Source of the DNA: JAKLKS01 sp964370855
GTDB lineage: Bacteria; Planctomycetota; JAJSAM01; JAKLKS01
Direction of reading: 5' to 3'
Assembly: GCA_964370855.1 (NCBI GenBank)
Contig: CAYJMF010000003.1
Span: forward strand, 1-64,000
DNA length: 64,000 nt
Shown here: piece after piece, positions 1 through 8,651 of the stretch
How positions within the stretch are numbered: the stretch's first letter is position 1
How the letters are laid out: each line of letters begins with the position of its first letter
The notes under the pieces: generated by a model
Seen by the model: the letters and a program-made list of their open reading frames with translations, nothing else
Told to the model about the DNA's origin: nothing
Database searches by the model: none
Made by a program: the position numbers and the translations under genes

Positions 1-3000
1 CCGCCAACGCCCGCCGACCGCGCCGCCCCCCGCCCCGCGTAGTCGAGGAACGCCTGCAGGTCCGCCACCCCGCGCGCCCGCGTCCGCGACAGGTCGATGG
101 CCTCCGGGCCGATGCTCGAGAACACCACCACCTGCTCCCGCGCCCGCGTCACCGCCACGTTCAGCCGCCGCTCCCCCCCGTCGCGGTTCAGGGGCCCGAA
201 GTTCATCGCCATCACCCCCGCACCGTCGGGCCCGTAGCCGACGGAGAAGAGGATCACGTCCCGCTCGTCCCCCTGGACGTTCTCCAGGTTCTTCACGAAG
301 ACCGGCTCCGGCACCCCGTCCGTGAACCAGCGCTCCACCGACGGGTCCTCCCGCCGGGCCGCCTCCAGCAGGTCCTCCACCAGCGTCTGCTGCACCTGGC
401 TGAACGTCACCACCCCGAGCGAGCGGTGCCGTTCGAGAGGGTCCCGGAGCCGCCGCAGCACCTCGGCCACCACCGCCTCCGCCTCCACCCGGTTCGTGGC
501 GGAGCGGCCCCGGTCGTAGACGCCGGCCACGCGGACCAGCGACACCCCCACCCGGGGGGACGCATCCACCGAGGAGGGGAAGGTCAGGAGCCGGCCGCCG
601 TAGTAGCGCCGGTTGCTGAAGGCGATGAGGCTCTCGTGGCGGCTGCGGTAGTGCCAGTCGAGGTGGAGGCGCGGCACCCGGGAGGCGACGCAGTCGTCGA
701 GCACGCTCTCGAGCTCCCCGACGGAGTCCTCGAGCGGATCCTCCTCCTCCCCCTCCCCCTTCTCGAAGAAGGTCGTCGGCGGGAGCTGCTTCGAATCCCC
801 CACCACCACCGCCTGCCGCCCCCGGGCGATGGCGCCGACGGCGTCCCAGACCGGGATCTGGCTCGCCTCGTCGAAGACCACGAGGTCCACCTTCGCGAAG
901 CCCGGGTCGAGGTACTGCGCCACGGAGAGCGGGCTCATCAGGAGGCAGGGCTTGAGGAGCGGCAGGAGGTTGGGGAGCCTGCCCACGAGCTTGCGCAGCG
1001 GCATGTGCCCCCGCTGCCGCTTCCCCTCCCGGAGGAGGATGCCCACCTCGGAGGTCTCGACGACGCCCCCCCCGGCGGGCCGCGGGACGCGGGCGCCGAG
1101 GCGGGCGAGGACCACCTCGCGGGCGAGCTCGAGGAGGCGGACGTCGAGGGCGCGGAACTCCCGGATGCGCTCCTCGTGGTCGGCGCTGAAGAAGTCCCGG
1201 AGCACCGGCTCGCCGCGGATCACCCCCTCGAGCCACCACTGGTGGAAGGAGCGGGCGAAGGCGTCGGGCAGGAGCGGCGGGGGGAGGTCCCCCCGCTCGC
1301 AGGCGGCGGCGAGGGGGCCGAGGCCGAGGGCGTCGGCGGCGACGCGGGCACGACGCCAGGCGCACCAGGGGCGGAGCAGGGCGCCGCCCGTCCTCCAGGG
1401 GGCGCAAGCCTCCCGGACCCGGGTGGCGTGGTTCGGGGCGGATCGGGGGCCGAAGGCGGCTTCCTCGTCGAGGTCGAGGAGGGAGGCGAGGGAGCGGCGG
1501 GATTCGTGGAAGGCGAGGAGGTGCTTCTCGAGTTCCCGGACGGCGCGGCCCGCGGGGCCCGCGGCGGCCGTCGCGGCGAGGGCGCGGCGCTGGGGGGGGT
1601 CGAGGTCGGTTGCTGTTCCGTAGCGGGCGAGGAAGGCGCGGAAGGCGTCGGCGAAGGGGATCAGGGCTTCGAGGGCGTCGGGGTTGGCTTCTCCTTCCCT
1701 CCAGTGGGCGCCGAAGAGCCGGGCCGGTCCGGCGGCGGCCTTCAGATCCTCCTCCAGCCCGCGCAGTTCCCGGGCCTCCGCCAGGGCGGCGAGGAGGTCG
1801 GCGGCGCGGGGGAGGGAGGGGGACCTCGAGACCGGCTTGAGGGCGGAGCGGACCCGGAGGATGCCGATCCAGGAGAGCGGGGGGAAGGAGTCGAGGGCGG
1901 CGGCGAGGCGGGCGTGGAGGAGGTCGAGGTCGAGGGCGAGGAGCCGCTTCTCCCAGGCTTCGAAGAGGCGTGCGCGGAGCTCGTTCCGCCGGCGCATCCG
2001 GGTGAGCGTGGCGAGGAGGTCCTCCCGGAGCCCCTCCCAGGCCGGTTCCAGGAGGAGCGGTTCCGCCGGCGCCGGGGACGCGAGGAGGAGGGGGAGGCCC
2101 AGGCCGAGCGCTTCCCACCCCTCGGCGGTCAGTTCGGGGCCGACGCCCGGCAGGCGGCCCTCCAGGGGCTCCAGGGCCGCCTCCAGGGCCGCCGCACGCT
2201 CCTCGAGGGTCTTTGCGCCGTCCTCCGCGGCCGTGGTCAGGGAGGGCTCCCATGCCCCTCTTCGGACGCTCCTCCACGGGTGGCCGGCGAGGTCCCCCAC
2301 CTCCTTCCCCGTGGCGGCCAGGCGCTGCGCCCCCTCCTCGAGGGAGCCGAAGGCCTCCCGCGTGAGCGGGTCGGGGAGGCCGGGGCCGAGCGGCACGCGG
2401 GGGGAGTCCCGGTGGCGGACGAGGACGGCCGTCGCCTCGAACACGCTGACGCCGAACTCCCGCGGCCGGTGGAGCGCCCGGGCGTAGTCGTTGAGCTCCC
2501 GCCGCAGCGCCTCCAGGCGGCGCGCCCGCTCCTCCCACGCCGCCGGGGGGAGCGCGCCGGCCGCGGCGAGGGAGGCCTGGAGCTGCTCCATCACCTCCCG
2601 CTTGTTCGCCCTGTGGGAGTGGAGCGCGAGGCAGAAGGGGCCGAGGCCGACGCGGCGGAGGCGGTCGTGGACGACGTTGAGGGCGGCCTGCTTCTCGGCC
2701 ACGAAGAGCACCCGGCGGCCCGAGGCGAGGGCGTGGGAGACGAGGTTGGTGATGGTCTGGGACTTCCCCGTGCCCGGGGGGCCCTCCAGCACGAAGCTCC
2801 GGCCGTCGGCGGCGGCGAAGACGGCGGCGAGCTGGGAGGAATCGGCGTCCACGAGGCAGAAGGTCTCCTCGGGGCGGCGGGCGTCGTCGAGCGTCGCGGG
2901 GTCGGGGAAGGAGCCGCCGGGATCGAAGGGGGCGTCGGGGGTCTCGACGAGGTGGCGGACGAGGGGGTTCCCCATGAGGTCGTCGGTCCGCCCCTCGAGG

Positions 3001-4865
3001 TCGTTCCACATGAGGAACTTGGTGAAGGAGAAGAAGCCGATGGCCGCCTCCTCGGCCACGTCCCAGCGGTGCTGGTTCACCACCGCCGCGCGGAAGGCGC
3101 GGAGGACGGCCGCCACGTCGATGCCGTTCTCGTCCTCCGGCGGCGGGACCACCCCCTCGACGGCGACGCCGAAGTCCGTGGCGAGCTTCTGGAGGAGGGT
3201 CACGTTGACCTGCGCCTCCTCCCCCGAGAGGGTGAGGCGGAAGGCCGACCGCACCGAGGTCCGCTCCAGGGTCAGGGGGAGGAGGAGGAGCGGCGCGCGG
3301 AGCTCCCGGGGGCTCGCGTCGGTCTCGTACCAGCGGAGGAAGCCGAGGGCGAGGTAGAGGGTGTTGGCGCCGCTCTCCTCGAGGGCGCTGCGCGCGGCGC
3401 GGTGGATGTGGACGAGCCGCTCCCCGAGCTCCGCCGCGGGGAGGCGGGTGCGGAGGCGGCGCTCCTTCACCTCCGCGAGGAGGAAGGACTTGAGCGCGTC
3501 CTCCCCGGTCCGGGCCCGGTGGGCGGCGGCATCCCGCGGGTCGCTCCCCTCCATGAGGCCGGGGTCGGGGAAGAGGGAGAAGGAGCTCCCCGAGGCCAGC
3601 GCGTCCTCGAAGGCGGCGATGTCGGGGCAGAGGAGGGGGAGGGTGGCCTTGGTCTCGCGGTAATGGAGGAGGCGGTTGCGGAGGGTGAGGTCGAGGAGGT
3701 GGCGCTTCCAGCGTTGGATTCGGGGTTCGTGAGGAGGGGAGGGGGGGGTGGGGGGCGGGGCGACGGGGAGGGGGGCGGGGGCGGCTTCCGGGGCGCTCCC
3801 CTCCTCACGAACCCATACTTTGTCCGCATCCACCGCGCGGAACACGCCGGACACTCGGGCGGGGAGGGGGCGCAGCAGCGCACGGCGGGCGGCGGCGAGG
3901 TCGACGGCGTAGCGGAACCTGGCGGGGTCGTCGAGGTGTCTCCGTCCCGCGGCGACCGCCTCCGGGAACCCGGCCGCGCCGGATCCGGCCAGCAGGGTGG
4001 TCTCGACGAGGAGGAGGGCGTCGAGGTCGACGCGCTTTCGGATGGCGAGCGGCTCGAGGACCGCGGGCTCGGGGAAGGAGGCCTTCTCGAGCCAGGCGCC
4101 GGCCAGCGCGTGGCCGTCGAGGATGAGGACGAGGGCGTGGAGGCCCGCCTGCTCGTAGAGGGCGGCGAGCAGGGTGGAGAGGTCGAGGCAGGTGCCGAGG
4201 CGGCTCTCGAGGACCTGGTCGGGGGTGCGGATCTTCTGGCCCGTCTTCTCGAAGCTCGCCGGGGGCTCGACGTAGGTGAGGCCCCGCTCCTTCACGGCCC
4301 GGAACAGGGCCGCGGCGATGGCGCGGGCCCGGGCGGGGTCGCCGGACTGGTAGCCGTTGAGCGCCCGGTCCCCGGTGGTCTCCTCGAGAACCTCCCCGGC
4401 CCGGGTCAGCAGCGGGGCGAGGGCGGGGTGGTTCGGGAGGACGAAGGCGGCGAGGATCTCGGGGAGCGACCCGGTCCCGTTCCACTCGTTGTAGGCGAGG
4501 AGCTCCACCGGGTGCTCGGTGGCGGAGACGAGGACCCCCGCCGCCTCCACCTCGACGCGCAGCAGCGCCTTCTCCCTCTCCACCTGCTGCACGAGCCGCC
4601 CCGGGTCGAGGGCGAGGGGCACCGCGTCGAACGCGTGCACCCCCCCCGCCGCGATGGAAGCGACCCGCCGCTCCCAGGGCGCCGAGAACGGCGGATCCGA
4701 CCGCACCCGCACGACGACGTCGGCGAGCGGAGCCCCGGTCGGGTTCCCGATGCGCAGCCTCTGCACCACCGGCACGTCGTTCTGCTGCATCGCGTAGTTC
4801 ACCCGCGGGTCGTAGTCGATCTCGACGACGACCCCGGTGGCGGGCGGGTGGACGGCGTCCTCCAT
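1..4865 (-). CDS. DUF4011-type superfamily 1 DNA helicase with transglutaminase-like N-terminal part (C-terminus outside window)
   Basis: The frame reads without a stop from an ATG at 4865, preceded by GAGGTG, to the window edge, so at least 1621 residues are present and the C-terminus is missing. An N-terminal beta-sandwich-like stretch is followed by a transglutaminase-like segment with a Cys in LGTCLDLS near residue 225 and a His in DGHALAGAW near 250. A DUF4011-like opening (LLDLTLRNRLLHYRE) comes near 385. Helicase motifs follow in order: Walker A EGPPGTGKSQT near 693, DEASQ near 1330, GDSKQLPPT near 1357, VQGDERDV near 1530 and VAVTRARE near 1568. Relatives usually end with DUF3320 and a Vsr-like nuclease, which would lie left of position 1. 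Such giant helicases are common in defence islands; a role in phage restriction is inference. Protease activity of the Cys/His part is untested. Confidence 0.93.
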   Translation of the reverse strand, partial: MEDAVHPPATGVVVEIDYDPRVNYAMQQNDVPVVQRLRIGNPTGAPLADVVVRVRSDPPFSAPWERRVASIAAGGVHAFDAVPLALDPGRLVQQVEREKALLRVEVEAAGVLVSATEHPVELLAYNEWNGTGSLPEILAAFVLPNHPALAPLLTRAGEVLEETTGDRALNGYQSGDPARARAIAAALFRAVKERGLTYVEPPASFEKTGQKIRTPDQVLESRLGTCLDLSTLLAALYEQAGLHALVLILDGHALAGAWLEKASFPEPAVLEPLAIRKRVDLDALLLVETTLLAGSGAAGFPEAVAAGRRHLDDPARFRYAVDLAAARRALLRPLPARVSGVFRAVDADKVWVREEGSAPEAAPAPLPVAPPPTPPSPPHEPRIQRWKRHLLDLTLRNRLLHYRETKATLPLLCPDIAAFEDALASGSSFSLFPDPGLMEGSDPRDAAAHRARTGEDALKSFLLAEVKERRLRTRLPAAELGERLVHIHRAARSALEESGANTLYLALGFLRWYETDASPRELRAPLLLLPLTLERTSVRSAFRLTLSGEEAQVNVTLLQKLATDFGVAVEGVVPPPEDENGIDVAAVLRAFRAAVVNQHRWDVAEEAAIGFFSFTKFLMWNDLEGRTDDLMGNPLVRHLVETPDAPFDPGGSFPDPATLDDARRPEETFCLVDADSSQLAAVFAAADGRSFVLEGPPGTGKSQTITNLVSHALASGRRVLFVAEKQAALNVVHDRLRRVGLGPFCLALHSHRANKREVMEQLQASLAAAGALPPAAWEERARRLEALRRELNDYARALHRPREFGVSVFEATAVLVRHRDSPRVPLGPGLPDPLTREAFGSLEEGAQRLAATGKEVGDLAGHPWRSVRRGAWEPSLTTAAEDGAKTLEERAAALEAALEPLEGRLPGVGPELTAEGWEALGLGLPLLLASPAPAEPLLLEPAWEGLREDLLATLTRMRRRNELRARLFEAWEKRLLALDLDLLHARLAAALDSFPPLSWIGILRVRSALKPVSRSPSLPRAADLLAALAEARELRGLEEDLKAAAGPARLFGAHWREGEANPDALEALIPFADAFRAFLARYGTATDLDPPQRRALAATAAAGPAGRAVRELEKHLLAFHESRRSLASLLDLDEEAAFGPRSAPNHATRVREACAPWRTGGALLRPWCAWRRARVAADALGLGPLAAACERGDLPPPLLPDAFARSFHQWWLEGVIRGEPVLRDFFSADHEERIREFRALDVRLLELAREVVLARLGARVPRPAGGGVVETSEVGILLREGKRQRGHMPLRKLVGRLPNLLPLLKPCLLMSPLSVAQYLDPGFAKVDLVVFDEASQIPVWDAVGAIARGRQAVVVGDSKQLPPTTFFEKGEGEEEDPLEDSVGELESVLDDCVASRVPRLHLDWHYRSRHESLIAFSNRRYYGGRLLTFPSSVDASPRVGVSLVRVAGVYDRGRSATNRVEAEAVVAEVLRRLRDPLERHRSLGVVTFSQVQQTLVEDLLEAARREDPSVERWFTDGVPEPVFVKNLENVQGDERDVILFSVGYGPDGAGVMAMNFGPLNRDGGERRLNVAVTRAREQVVVFSSIGPEAIDLSRTRARGVADLQAFLDYAGRGAARSAGVG

Positions 4866-5089
4866 GGGCACCTCGGCCAGGTCGGGTGTGCGGGGTTAGA
4901 GGATATCCCCCGGTGTCGTGGCCCGGGCGGGGCGATTCCGGTCCCGCGGCGGGCCCGCTCCCGCGGAACCTCGCGGAACGACGAGGGGGGCGAGAGTCGG
5001 TCGCGCGGGGGACACCGGGATGGACGCGAATGCGTCGCGTCGCCCCTGCACCGATCCCTCCCGGCATCTTCGACGGAGGGTGCTTCCCG

Positions 5090-5119
5090 TTGACCCGGCA
5101 TGGCCGAATGTGGTATGAT
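5090..5119 (+). promoter_or_regulatory. sigma-70-type promoter of the AbiEi-like gene
   Basis: TTGACC at 5090-5095 and TATGAT at 5114-5119 are separated by 18 bases, close to consensus and in an AT-rich patch unusual for this window. The gene starting at 5152 lies 32 bases downstream. Confidence 0.7.
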
Positions 5120-5151
5120 TTCTTCCGAAAAGTTCATCCCGAAAGGCAGCC

Positions 5152-5736
5152 ATGCGGACCCCCGCCCACCCACGGCTCAAGCCCGGGAAGGTCTACCGGA
5201 CGGCGGACTTCCGCCGCTGGGACCGGAACGGCACCCGATTCGCCCGGCGCCTCGAGCGCGACGGCACGCTCCGGCGTCTTGCGCAGGGTCTCTACGTCCG
5301 TCCCCGCCACGGCACCTTCGGCCCGGTTCCGCCCAGGGACGAGGAGGTCCTCCGGGCCTTTCTCAAGGGCTCCGACTTCGTCTTCACCGGGCCGGCCCAG
5401 TGGAACAGCCTCGGCCTGGGGTCCACGGCCGCCTTCGCGGACACCTGGGTCTACAACACCAGGCGCACCTGCACGCTGCCCCTCGGCAAGCGGCGGCTGC
5501 GGCTTCGCCGCGTCCGGTTCCCGAAGCGCGCCTCGCCGGAGTGGTACGTCGTCGACCTCCTCCTGAACCACGAGGCGGCGGGAATGTCGCTGGGCGAACT
5601 CGAAGGCGCCCTTCGTTCCGCGCTGTCCGCAGGACGGTTCGATCGGGACCGCCTCCAGCGGTCGGCGGACGAGTACGGGACCCGGGAGACGCGGGAACTC
5701 GTCCACCGGGCCATGGCGCAGGCCACGGCCCCCTGA
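5152..5736 (+). CDS. AbiEi/DUF6088-like antitoxin-type transcriptional regulator
   Basis: The 194-residue protein opens with a winged-helix-like region (VYRTADFRRWDRNGTRFARR, then LRRLAQGLYVRP). This is the usual start of AbiEi and DUF6088 proteins, which repress their own operon and neutralise an AbiEii nucleotidyltransferase toxin. The middle part carries a TGPAQWNSLGLGST segment typical of the family. A good promoter lies 32 bases upstream. Its stop codon overlaps the ATG of the next reading frame (TGATG at 5734-5738), the usual coupling to the toxin. The toxin frame is broken after about 28 codons, so this is probably an orphan antitoxin. It might now act only as an autorepressor or protect against related toxins. 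Confidence 0.8.
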   Translation: MRTPAHPRLKPGKVYRTADFRRWDRNGTRFARRLERDGTLRRLAQGLYVRPRHGTFGPVPPRDEEVLRAFLKGSDFVFTGPAQWNSLGLGSTAAFADTWVYNTRRTCTLPLGKRRLRLRRVRFPKRASPEWYVVDLLLNHEAAGMSLGELEGALRSALSAGRFDRDRLQRSADEYGTRETRELVHRAMAQATAP

Positions 5737-5822
5737 TGGCCTTCGTCCACGAGGACCGGGAGTTCGAGGACCTGCTCCGCATCGTCGCGGACCCGGCAAA
5801 CCTGCCAACGGTGATCGGGGCG
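5736..5822 (+). pseudogene. Remnant of an AbiEii-type nucleotidyltransferase toxin
   Basis: Starting in the overlap with the AbiEi-like stop, the frame reads MAFVHEDREFEDLLRIVADP and then a few more plausible residues. This matches the usual N-terminus of AbiEii toxins, where a conserved EKDYW-type segment follows. Here the frame changes after about position 5820 to low-complexity Arg/Ser-rich translation of intergenic DNA, and no GG(S/T)-DxD nucleotidyltransferase motif is present. The next gene on the opposite strand ends at 5867. The toxin body has been deleted. Confidence 0.65.
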
Positions 5823-5866
5823 GAGGGTGGCGAGAGAGGACCTCGCGGCACCGGCGCCCGCAGGCT

Positions 5867-6274
5867 TCAGGGAAGGCCGGCCCCCCCGAGCAGCCTCGCC
5901 CTCTCCATCTCCAGGGCGGCCACCCGGCGCCGGAGAGCCCGCAGTTCGCGATCCACCCGCCGCAGTTCCGCCGCCGCCTCGCGCTCCTTCCGGTAGCCGG
6001 CCCCGTGCTTCTTCTCGACGAGGGCGACCACTTCGCGGCGGAGCAGGCGCAGGAAGGGATTGCCGTGCATGGCCTGCATCCGGTACTGCAGGCGCCCCCT
6101 CCGGATGCCCTCGATGATCTCCGCCCGGGTCAGGCCGAACTCCTTGCAGGCCGTCCCGTCGCTGAGGGTGGCCCCCTTGAGCATCCACTCGGAGGAGTCG
6201 TCGAGGGCCCCGGAGATCCGCTCCTGGAGTTCCCGCTCCTTCCGCCCGGCCCGACCCCTGGCCCCGGTTTTCAC
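5867..6274 (-). CDS. Small conserved protein with C-terminal coiled coil, function unknown
   Basis: A GTG start at 6274 is preceded by GGGAGGG. The product is 135 residues. The N-terminal half contains MLKGATLSDGTACKEFGLTR and GRLQYRMQAMHGNPFLRLLR; from about residue 95 a charged heptad-rich helix follows (ELRRVDRELRALRRRVAALE). Proteins of this shape (a GATL.DGT.CKEFGLTREEIIEGI motif, then a coiled coil) occur widely in bacteria, often in variable regions, without a known function. An in-frame extension upstream to 6685 reads as low-complexity shadow and was not used. It lies between a broken toxin and a metallopeptidase gene on the other strand. Confidence 0.7.
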   Translation of the reverse strand: MKTGARGRAGRKERELQERISGALDDSSEWMLKGATLSDGTACKEFGLTRAEIIEGIRRGRLQYRMQAMHGNPFLRLLRREVVALVEKKHGAGYRKEREAAAELRRVDRELRALRRRVAALEMERARLLGGAGLP

Positions 6275-6425
6275 GATGTCGGTCCCTCCCGCGCGTCGAC
6301 GCGCATCGAGGAAGCCTAGACTCCGGCCCCGTCCGATTCCAGGGAACCGGGTGCGTGGTTGTGGAAGGCTCCGCCCGTCCCCGGTGCGCCGTAGATTCCC
6401 CGGCGGCCCCCCCCGGAGGACCTCC

Positions 6426-7322
6426 ATGCTCCCCCCGAGCCGGAACGCCCCCTGCCCCTGCGGCAGCGGGAGGAAGTACAAGCGATGCTGCCTCACCGCC
6501 GACGCCGAGCGGGCGGCCGGGGGAGCGCGGACGCCGGGGAGGTCCGGGCGCCCGGGGGGCCCGCCGGCGGGCGGCACGGCCTCCATGGCCGGCACCCTGG
6601 CTCCTCCTCGACCGGCGCCGCCCCCGGTGTTCCCGGATCCGCCCCCCTTCGGGCCGGCCCACGCGGCCACACCCGTCCCCGCCACCGTGACCGTGGGGGA
6701 CGTGACGCTCCGCGTCCTCTACCGGGTGAAGGCCGTCCGGTACATCAACACCCGTCTCGTGGGAAACGACCTCCACGTGAGCGCACCGTTGGGCGTGAGC
6801 CCGGAGCGGCTGCGCGAGGCCATCGAGGAGAGCGCCGCCTCGCTGGTCCGCCGCCGGGAGCGCCGCCGCGGGGGCTCCCCGGGGAACGGGGCGGAAGGAC
6901 CCGGCTCCGACCTCCTCCTCGAGGCGGCCCGCCGCGTGGCGGCCCGGTTCCCGGTCCCGCCGGAGGTCGCGGGCGTGGAGTACACCGACCGCCAGGTCGC
7001 CTGCTGGGGGACCTACAGCCGGGCGACGCGCCGCATCCGCCTGACCGCCCTGGTCCGGCACATGCCCGCCTGGGTCCGCGATGCCGTCCTCGCCCACGAG
7101 CTCGCCCACGCGGTCCACTTCGATCACGGCCCGGAGTTCTGGGACCTCGTGCACCGGGTCTGCCCGGACACCCTGCGCGCCCGGGAGTTCCTCACGGGGG
7201 TGCAGTGGGCGACCGCCGCCCTGAGGGACATGCCGGCCGCGGCCCGCGACCTGCTGATCCGGGCCGGGGAGGCCGCCGGGAACGGGCCTGGGGAGGGCAC
7301 CGCGATGGAGGAGTCCTCCTGA
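6426..7322 (+). CDS. SEC-C zinc motif fused to a YgjP/SprT-like metallopeptidase
   Basis: The 298-residue protein starts at an ATG after GGAGGACCTCC. Residues 6-20 form a SEC-C zinc-binding motif (APCPCGSGRKYKRCC). A Pro/Gly-rich linker runs to about residue 85. A YgjP-like (DUF45) domain follows, with an N-terminal sheet (VRYINTRLVGNDLHVSAPLG) and the zinc-metallopeptidase signature VLAHELAHAVHFDHGPEFW near residues 222-240, giving HExxH plus a third His. YgjP relatives are putative zinc proteases; SEC-C motifs bind zinc and attach proteins to partners such as SecB or nucleic acids. The fusion suggests zinc-dependent targeting of the peptidase. Substrate unknown. Confidence 0.85.
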   Translation: MLPPSRNAPCPCGSGRKYKRCCLTADAERAAGGARTPGRSGRPGGPPAGGTASMAGTLAPPRPAPPPVFPDPPPFGPAHAATPVPATVTVGDVTLRVLYRVKAVRYINTRLVGNDLHVSAPLGVSPERLREAIEESAASLVRRRERRRGGSPGNGAEGPGSDLLLEAARRVAARFPVPPEVAGVEYTDRQVACWGTYSRATRRIRLTALVRHMPAWVRDAVLAHELAHAVHFDHGPEFWDLVHRVCPDTLRAREFLTGVQWATAALRDMPAAARDLLIRAGEAAGNGPGEGTAMEESS

Positions 7323-7433
7323 TCCGGGCGACCATGAAGATCCCTCCCCCCACTCCCCGGGGCGAGGGCCGGGCTCCAGGAGTGGGCTCTTGCCCCCCCC
7401 TTCTCGCTGTCCTCCACTTCCGTCTACGGAGGC

Positions 7434-7820
7434 TCACGAACTCCCCTGCAGGTACCCGGGCTGGCAATCGACCAGAATGGCGATGTTCTTGGCAATGAGG
7501 TCCATTCCCGCGGAGGAGACCCTCCCGATGGGTGGCCCGAGAATGCGGTCGCGATCCACCGCCATGACCTGCCAGCACATGGCGACGCTTTCCCGCGACA
7601 GACCATTCGCCTTGGTGGGGTGCAGGGGTACACCGCGTGGATCCCTGGCATGAAGGATGTTCGTCGTGAAGGGGACGACCATGAGGGTCCTGCCGTAGCG
7701 ATAGCGGTCGGCCTGGACCACCACGGCGGGGATCGGGTGGGCGGCTCCCGCCTCGCTGCCCGCGGCAAGGCCCGTCACGTCGAGGCGGACCACCGAGCCG
7801 CGGACAGGGTCCCGGGACAT
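7434..7820 (-). CDS. MazF/PemK-type endoribonuclease toxin
   Basis: The 128-residue product has the MazF layout: RGSVVRLDVTGLAAGSEAG at the N-terminus, then HPIPAVVVQADRY, a VVPFTTNI strand, and the C-terminal VMAVDRDRILGPPIGRVS segment. MazF proteins cut mRNA at short sequences. The ATG at 7820 lies three bases after the stop of the upstream gene, so the two are cotranscribed. No small AbrB- or RHH-type antitoxin is visible; the upstream 275-residue protein occupies the antitoxin position. Confidence 0.85.
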   Translation of the reverse strand: MSRDPVRGSVVRLDVTGLAAGSEAGAAHPIPAVVVQADRYRYGRTLMVVPFTTNILHARDPRGVPLHPTKANGLSRESVAMCWQVMAVDRDRILGPPIGRVSSAGMDLIAKNIAILVDCQPGYLQGSS

Positions 7821-7823
7821 CGA

Positions 7824-8651
7824 TCAGATCGCCAGGACGGCCCTGGCCCAATCGGCAAAGAGCGCCTCCGGCGGAACCTCCGTTTCGGCATTCCCCTCGG
7901 CCACTTCGCCGGCATCGACCATCGGCTCCTCCGCGATGACGGAGCGGAGCACGCCGCGGATGAGAACGTGCTGCTCGTCGGCTCCCCTGGCGGCGTACTC
8001 CGTCACGCCACCGAACACGTGACCGTCGAGGCTGTCCGGGCAATCGAGCAGGCGCACGCCCGCGATCGTCCCGAACTCCAGGGCCGCGGTCGCCACGTCG
8101 ACCCTGTTGAGGAGCGCCACAACGCCCTCCGTGTCCTCCAGACCCTTCGGCATCTTCCCCGTAGCGATGCCGGTCAGGAACGACGGGATGGACCCCAGGG
8201 TGAGGTGGAGGGTCATCTCGTAGGTCTGCAGAGCGATCCCGAATCGCATCAGTGACCTCGCTCCGGGACCGTCGTCCTGCACGTCCGGGACCGGCACCCT
8301 CATCCGCTCCCGGCGGACGAGAGCGGCGACCTCCCGGAGGAGAGGAAGGAGTTTCAACCAGTTCTCAGCCATGTACTTCAGCAGCGGAGGCCAGACCCGG
8401 TTCCGCTCCCTGAGGAATGCCCGGAAAGACCGTTCGAGCAGCGCTCTCGCACGGGCATCGGAGAGGTCCGGGGAGGCGGACAGGATCGGGTCGATGCCGG
8501 ATCGCACGGCGGTCCGTGCGATCCGGGTCAACTCGTCCTCCAACGCCCTGGGGAGGACCCGGGGGTGGGAACGCGACTTCGGCCGCTTCGACTTCCAGCG
8601 CGAGAGTTCCAGGATCGGGAGCGGAGGAACCGTCAGGCAATCAGCGCGCAT
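7824..8651 (-). CDS. Unknown protein upstream of MazF, possible non-canonical antitoxin
   Basis: The 275-residue protein starts at an ATG at 8651; the frame stays open upstream to 8864 but reads as poor protein and spans a repeat, so the shorter start was chosen. No clear Shine-Dalgarno sequence is seen. It is helical in character, with segments such as LSDARARALLERSFRAFLRE and WLKLLPLLREVAALVRRERM, a central LMRFGIALQTYEMTLHLTLG, and an acidic tail ending EALFADWARAVLAI. I do not recognise the family. It lies three bases upstream of mazF and is probably coupled to it, so an antitoxin role is inferred from position only. It is about three times larger than known MazE proteins. Confidence 0.6.
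   Translation of the reverse strand: MRADCLTVPPLPILELSRWKSKRPKSRSHPRVLPRALEDELTRIARTAVRSGIDPILSASPDLSDARARALLERSFRAFLRERNRVWPPLLKYMAENWLKLLPLLREVAALVRRERMRVPVPDVQDDGPGARSLMRFGIALQTYEMTLHLTLGSIPSFLTGIATGKMPKGLEDTEGVVALLNRVDVATAALEFGTIAGVRLLDCPDSLDGHVFGGVTEYAARGADEQHVLIRGVLRSVIAEEPMVDAGEVAEGNAETEVPPEALFADWARAVLAI

Noticed and set aside
426..5093. A 1555-codon open frame on the plus strand
   Set aside because: It is the antisense shadow of the helicase gene: low-complexity Arg/Gly/Glu-rich translation, no motifs, while the minus strand shows ordered helicase motifs.
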